Positions 59,082 through 64,000 of a DNA stretch of 64,000 nucleotides are shown in pieces (within the stretch, counting starts at the first letter, position 1; each line of letters starts with the position of its first letter). This stretch comes from Muricea muricata (taxonomy: Eukaryota > Cnidaria > Anthozoa > Malacalcyonacea > Plexauridae). The position numbers and the translations under genes were made by a program. The notes below the pieces were generated by a model. The model was not told the origin of the DNA. It saw only the letters and a list, made by a program, of their open reading frames with translations, and searched no databases. The DNA lies in NCBI GenBank assembly GCA_963855995.1, contig OY979717.1, forward strand, positions 67,502,354 through 67,566,353. The letters are read 5' to 3'.

Positions 59082-59091
59082 GACACGAACC

Positions 59092-59600
59092 CACAGACGA
59101 TTGTACATTTTACGGTTCTCACATGGTGGGTAGCTACGCATGCGCGGCTACCCACAAAAAGGATTGTTGTTGTGTTGATGTTGTAACTAATTTACGGATA
59201 TAAGCGAAGTTACGCATTACTTAACTTTCATATTTACGGTATTACCTCTGGAGAGGACGATATTGGAACAAAGCTTCTTGTTACGAGTCGTTATTGTGTG
59301 AGTTACCAGTATTATCTGCACATTCTTAGTTTTGTATGTATTGAATACTGATTACGAATATTACATTTTATGTAGGTTTGAAACAATATTATTAAAGGTT
59401 ACAAAACAGTAGCGTTTTGAAGGAGTTGATTTAGCATTTCAAACACAGAACTCAAGACACATAAAAATTTCACAGTATTTGGAAACTTGACTAGTTTATA
59501 TTTCATATCCTGATATACTTCATATAAGATCAATTAAGTGGACTACGCATTTCAGTGATCATTGACGGGTTGGATTGGAGTTTTAAACATTTCTGTCACT
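59092..59600. other. No gene recognised; possible 5' leader of BEL/Pao
   Basis: Lies just before the gag frame. An LTR and primer-binding site would be expected here or further left, but only one copy falls in the window, so the LTR cannot be defined. Confidence 0.4.
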
Positions 59601-59618
59601 CATTTGGTATTGTAAAAG

Positions 59619-61180
59619 GGGGAAATAGATGTCCCTACAGCAAAGTCAGCCAGAACTGCAGCTAAGCGTATATTTGATCGACATATTAAAAAGGTGAATG
59701 ATTCCCTTGATGCAAATGACCCACTTCATTTAATAGAAGCACGATTTCATGACATGAAAAAATTGTGGGATGATGTTCAAGAAAAGCATGAAAAATACAT
59801 AGAGGCACTGGAAGGATCAAAAGGTGAATATGATGCAAGTGCTGAGGATGAATGGATCAATACTTTGGACGGGGTATACGAAAGTGTTGTGCGGAAGAGA
59901 TTGGGATATCTAAAGATCATAGAGTGTGCACGATAAGAAGAGGAGGAAAAGCAAATGGAGATTGCTCGACAACAAGAGAAAAAACAGCAAAAACAAGAAA
60001 GCGATAGAAAGATTGCACAAGCTGCTATAGCGCACGAGATGGAAGAGGTCGCATTTAAACAGGAAGTTGAAAACCTAAAGGTCTTGATAAGTTCAGAGAA
60101 AGAGAAAGCAAGTCCAGCATTAAGTGTATTGGAGGCTGCAAAGGACGACTTAAAGAGACAACTCGAGCGATGCAAGGAACTTCATGGGGAATATGTGATG
60201 TTATTGGACACAGAACAGGCTTACTTGGAGGTGAGTTGGATTGCAAAGTACCAAGATATTTATGCCCACGTGTCTCAAGAGATTGGTGGGATGGTTCAAC
60301 AAAAAAGGGATGCAGATACTAAGTCTAAAGGAAGTGGTACTAGTATGAGGTTGGAGAGGATGAAGTTGCCAGTATTTAGTGGAAACATACGAGATTACCC
60401 ACGATTTTGATCTGATTTTGAGCGCCATATTCTGCCTGAATTGGAATCAGATGAAAAGGCAGCATACGTTCTTAAGTCTTGTTTAGCAGGCCCACCGTTT
60501 TACGATGTATGCAATGTCGATGGTGACATAAAGGAAATGTGGAAACGCCTCAATGAGAAGTACGGCCAGCTCTCAAAGCTGGCGGACATCGTAGTATTAG
60601 ACATTAAGAATTTAAAAGCGGTTTGAGACGGAGATGATCAAGCCTTTCTGGATCTAGTCAACATAGTAGAAAGGGGATATTATGATTTAGCAAGAATCAA
60701 AATGGAGAGCGAGGTATCAAACAATGCAACAGTGAGCCTTGTGGAAGAACGCTTGCCTCGTACCAAGGCGAGAATGGTCCAAGGAAGTGAATAAATCGGG
60801 GAGTGTTGTGAAATCAGTCGATAAATTCCCAGACCTTCTAAAGTTTCTTCAAGAGCAGAGGAAAATAATTGAATATGAATCGTCTGAAGTTCGCAGTGGA
60901 GGACTGGATCGAAAAGGGCATGCTCATTTGACTGAAGGTCAGGGAGCATTAAAGAACGAGGGCTCAAAAGAAGATAAATCCTTTGGGTGTCTGGTCCATA
61001 ATTCAAGCACGCAGATGTCTCCAGAAGACAAGATTCTATTTGTAAAGGAAAAGCGAGCATGTTGGTCCTGCCTTAAGAGTGGTCATCGCTCCATGAATTG
61101 TAAGTTGCGTGAGAGATGTGGCAATGACGGTTGCTTAAAATTTCATCATCCATCATTACATTTAGCTCACTTACAAGGAA
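59619..61180 (+). pseudogene. BEL/Pao gag region
   Basis: Begins in an open frame (TAKSARTAAKRIFDRH) without a visible ATG. The coiled-coil region rich in Glu/Lys/Gln is followed by MKLPVFSGNIRDYPRF, the start of a DUF1759-type capsid region, then WKRLNEKYG. A zinc-knuckle-like CWSCLKSGHRSMNC and a second CGNDGCLKFHH lie at 61058-61150. Stops and at least one frameshift interrupt it. Confidence 0.85.
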
Positions 61181-61229
61181 TAGCGTTCCACATGCCGAGT
61201 ACGAGAAGGGGAGATACTCGTCAAGATAG

Positions 61230-61823
61230 TTGCCATGTAGGCCCATGCTTATTGCAAGTTATGAAGATTAAGTCATCTAATGCTGAAGATCCACTGAACG
61301 TGTTATGGGATGGAGGTGCTACGATCAGTCTTATTACATTTGACTAGGCGAAGGAGCTAAGTTTAATTGGAGAATCGGTTAAGCCGTCGGTTGTAAAGGT
61401 TGGTGGTTCGAAAGTTGAGATGAAGTCATCAGGTTATACACTGCCATTAAGAGATCAATCTGGCAACAGCATTCAATTTCAGGTCTATGGAATGGACAAA
61501 ATATCATCACGGATGAGCAGCATAGATGTTGCTGGGGTAATGCATCTATTTCATGGAGTGCACAAAATTGAAGTTGACCGACGTACGGGAGAGATAGATG
61601 TATTAATTGGATATGAGTATGCTGGGTTTCATCCTGTCAGATTGCAATCGTTTAATCACTTGCTACTATTGGGGAATCAATATCGCCGATGCCTGGGTGG
61701 ATCACATCAAAAGCTAAATGAGAAGGCCCAAATGCTTATCCCACATGCCACGGTTCATCTTATGACTCGAGTTAATATACACCCATCGGTGGGAAGAGTT
61801 ATACATTAAAAGAGGAAAGAGAA
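61230..61823 (+). pseudogene. BEL/Pao aspartic protease region
   Basis: VLWDGGATISLIT is the DxG active-site block (D-G-G here), followed after one in-frame TAG by a beta-rich domain (VGGSKVEM, IDVLIGYEYAGFHP). Confidence 0.8.
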
Positions 61824-62890
61824 TTGCGGTTGATTGAAGAAGGGTTGGAGCATAAGGAAGATCACTGGGTTCCACAGTATCCCTGGATCAGAGATCCGAA
61901 GCAAGTACTAGACAACAAGGGATGTGCTTCACAAAGATTGAAAGCTACCGAGAAGAGATTAAAAGAAGATGAAAAACGGTTTAAGATGTATGCTGAGCAG
62001 ATAGATGACATGATAGAGCGCGGGGTAGTGCAGAAGTTGACGAAGGAAGAATTGGATGAATATACTGGCCCAGTTCATTATTTAAGCCATCATGAAGTAA
62101 TGAAGCCCGAATCAACCTCGACACCATGCAGGATCGTTTTCAACTCGTCCGCCAAATGCAATGGACACTCGTTGAACGATTACTGGGCGAAAGGACCCGA
62201 CTTGATGAACAACTTACTAGGCATAATGATTAGGCTTCGGGAAGGACAGTTTGTATTTGGGGACATATACGGAAAATGTACCACGCGATGAAGATGTCCT
62301 TAGTTGATCAGCATACGCATAGATTCCTATGGCGTGATGAGGAGACTGATGAGCCAAGTACGTACGTCGTGACGTCCGTCTCATTTGGGGACAAACCGGC
62401 TGGAACTATCGCGACGGTTGCTTTACGGAAAACCGCAGAAATGATGCAGGATGAATACCCTATTGCATCTCAGCATCTCCAGCCATATTGAACAATACAT
62501 ATGTGGACGAGATTGTTGATAGTGTAGACGATACGAGTTCAGCAGTAAAAATTATGGATCAGACAGAGCGTGTCATCGAACGCGGGGGATTCCAAATTAA
62601 ACGCTGGACGTATTTCGTGAAGAATGAAGGTGCCGATATCCCAAGTGAGCTACCTGACTGCTGCGATCCTGTGCTTCAGGGAACCACGGAACCTGCTATG
62701 CAACCCATCAGGCACAACAACAATGAACAAAAGGTTCTCGGTTTGCAGTGGGATCCAAATGAGGATTGCTTTCGCTTTAAAGTAACTCTCAATTTTTCAC
62801 CTCGTATAAGAAAAGTAAAAGCGGACCAAGTCTGAATCAGGATCAAGTTCCGGCATTGGTTCCCATGGTTCTCACAAAAAGAATGGTTCT
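61824..62890 (+). pseudogene. BEL/Pao reverse transcriptase
   Basis: YPWIRDPKQVLDN, YTGPVHYLSHHEVMKP, CRIVFNSSAKCNGHSLNDYW and FGDIYGK are Pao-type motifs. A one-base indel after GDIYGK shifts the frame into MYHAMKMSLVDQHTHRFLW and VSFGDKPAGTIATVALRK. The catalytic box reads YVDE, where the family has Y-x-D-D, so an essential Asp is replaced. A further frame change precedes it. Confidence 0.88.
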
Positions 62891-63790
62891 ATCGCAAATA
62901 AATGGGATATATGATCCAATGGGTTTGGCAACACCATTTACATTGAGAGCAAAAATGCTGATGAGAAGATTGTGGCTTGGAGGAGCAAAGAGTCTTGGTT
63001 GGGACGATCCGATGCCTGAATTCATGCGCAAGAGTGGATTAAGTTCTTTATTGAGCTCTTCGAAATGGAGAAAATTAAGTTTCGGAGGTGCATTAAGCCA
63101 AAGGATGCGATGGGCGACCCAGTTTTGGTTATTTTCAGTGATGGATCAGATGAAGCATATGGAACTTGTGCGTATGTAAGATGGAATCTGACCAACGGGA
63201 GTTTTGGGGGTGTTCTAGTGGCAGCAAAGTGTCGTGTAAACCCTGTTCGCAAGATTACTATTGTTAGAGCTGAACTGAATGGTGCATTGTTGTCGAAACG
63301 GCTCAGTTCCTTTATTAAGAAGGAGTCGCGATTGAATTTCCGAAAGGAATATTTCATTACTGATTCAGAAATTGTTCGGGCTATGATTCAGAAGGAGTCG
63401 TACGGGTTTAATACTTATGCCACTGTCAGAGTGGGGGAGATCCAAGAAGCAACAGCACCTGGTGATTGGTATTGGGTTGATGGTCAGAAGAATATTGCGG
63501 ACTAGACGACGCGGGCAAAGAAGCCACAAAACATCAGAAGAAAGTTCATGGCAACAAGGGCCAGAATTCTTTCAACTGGATGAATCTAAGTGGCCAATCA
63601 TGAATACGGCATCAGCGGTCGAGTTGCCAGAATTGACGAAGAAAGCATTTAGTGTTCAGGCACAGGCTCTCCACGAGTACTCAATCTCCAACGTCATTGA
63701 TATTACTCGATTTTCTTGTTACTATCGTCTGCTGAGGGTGACAGCTCGTATTTTGGCGATTTGCAAAGGAGAAAGAAGGTCAGGAGTTGA
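62891..63790 (+). pseudogene. BEL/Pao RNase H region
   Basis: LSQINGIYDPMGLATPFTLRA is the conserved link after RT. The RNase H motifs DGSDEAYG, VRAELNGALLSKRL and ITDSEIVRAMIQKE supply acids of the active site. YWVDGQKNIAD follows, then TAG. Confidence 0.85.
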
Positions 63791-63794
63791 TCCT

Positions 63795-64000
63795 GCTGCC
63801 GCACAAGCATCCAATCTCCCGTCTGTACGCTGAGAGAGTCCACAAACGAGGACATGCTGGCGTGTCGACTACAATGAGCAAGATCAGAACTCGATTCTGG
63901 ATACCAAACCTGCGCAGAATGGTCAGATCCATAAAGGGCTGATGTGTGTCATGCAGAAAGACAGAAAGAAGTTTAGAGAGTCAAGTCATGGTGTCCCTTC
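63795..64000 (+). pseudogene. BEL/Pao integrase zinc-binding domain, partial
   Basis: LPHKHPISRLYAERVHKRGH and RTRFWIPNLRRMVR, then CVSC after an in-frame TGA (63952), form the H-H-C-C domain that precedes the integrase core. The core lies beyond the window. Confidence 0.75.

Larger units (their letters stand above)
59619..64000 (+). mobile_element. BEL/Pao LTR retrotransposon, decayed, truncated by window end
   Basis: Gag, aspartic protease, reverse transcriptase, RNase H and integrase zinc domain occur in BEL/Pao order. The reading frame is broken by stops near 59934, 60408, 60624, 61345, 61807 and 63952 and by frameshifts near 60783, 62272 and 62480. Integrase core and 3' LTR lie outside. 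It diverges head-to-head from SLC4 about 2.2 kb upstream of the SLC4 start. Confidence 0.9.

Noticed and set aside
1-64000. tRNA or rRNA genes
   Set aside because: I looked for tRNA box A/B patterns and conserved rRNA segments by eye and saw none; this is not an exhaustive search.

Overview
The window is eukaryotic, from an intron-rich, AT-rich animal genome. It carries an HLX/H2.0-type homeobox gene, an SLC4 bicarbonate-transporter gene with GT-AG introns, a CR1/L2-type LINE whose ORF1 has an SGNH esterase domain, a BEL/Pao LTR retrotransposon and many hairpin elements. I infer a cnidarian, most likely an anthozoan. That rests on gene style and repeat content, not on a search.

Layout. (1) 1-6972 is a large inverted repeat. 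Two collinear, nearly identical arms (about 640-3355 and 3618-6333; position x pairs with 6973-x) surround a 262-bp spacer. Each arm carries a DDE-type transposase-like gene, a frameshifted continuation of it, and a (TAACGGCAA)-like 9-bp tandem repeat. Outside the arms lie flanks of a second 9-bp minisatellite. (2) 6285-10600 is that second minisatellite (CCTATAGTA / CCTATAAAA units) with an 873-bp higher-order period. (3) 10684-13960 is a transposase-like single-exon gene of 996 aa, preceded by a 37-bp motif also present in both palindrome arms. (4) 14136-15959 is a foldback element with subterminal tandem repeats and a 9-bp target-site duplication. (5) 15969-21036 shows no recognisable gene. 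(6) 21037-24387 (-) is the three-exon HLX-type homeobox gene (226 aa). (7) 24388-31405 is intergenic with one small inverted repeat. (8) 31406-57431 (-) is a 13-exon SLC4 gene (about 1148 aa) whose introns are filled with mobile DNA: a piggyBac-like TTAA element, a hAT-like element, several hairpin MITEs, a decayed LINE on the same strand, and a nested cluster in intron 1. (9) 57432-59600 holds a MULE-like MITE and otherwise nothing clear. (10) About 59600-64000 (+) is a decayed BEL/Pao retrotransposon running off the window end.

Only two host genes are convincingly present: a developmental transcription factor and a membrane anion/bicarbonate transporter. They lie tail to head on the minus strand and show no obvious functional link. 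Most of the remaining recognisable structure is mobile DNA. Several elements are datable relative to one another by nesting, and six have clear target-site duplications of characteristic length. The most unusual part is 1-13.8 kb, where an inverted duplication of a transposase gene, two unrelated 9-bp minisatellites and a second transposase-like gene share a short conserved motif.
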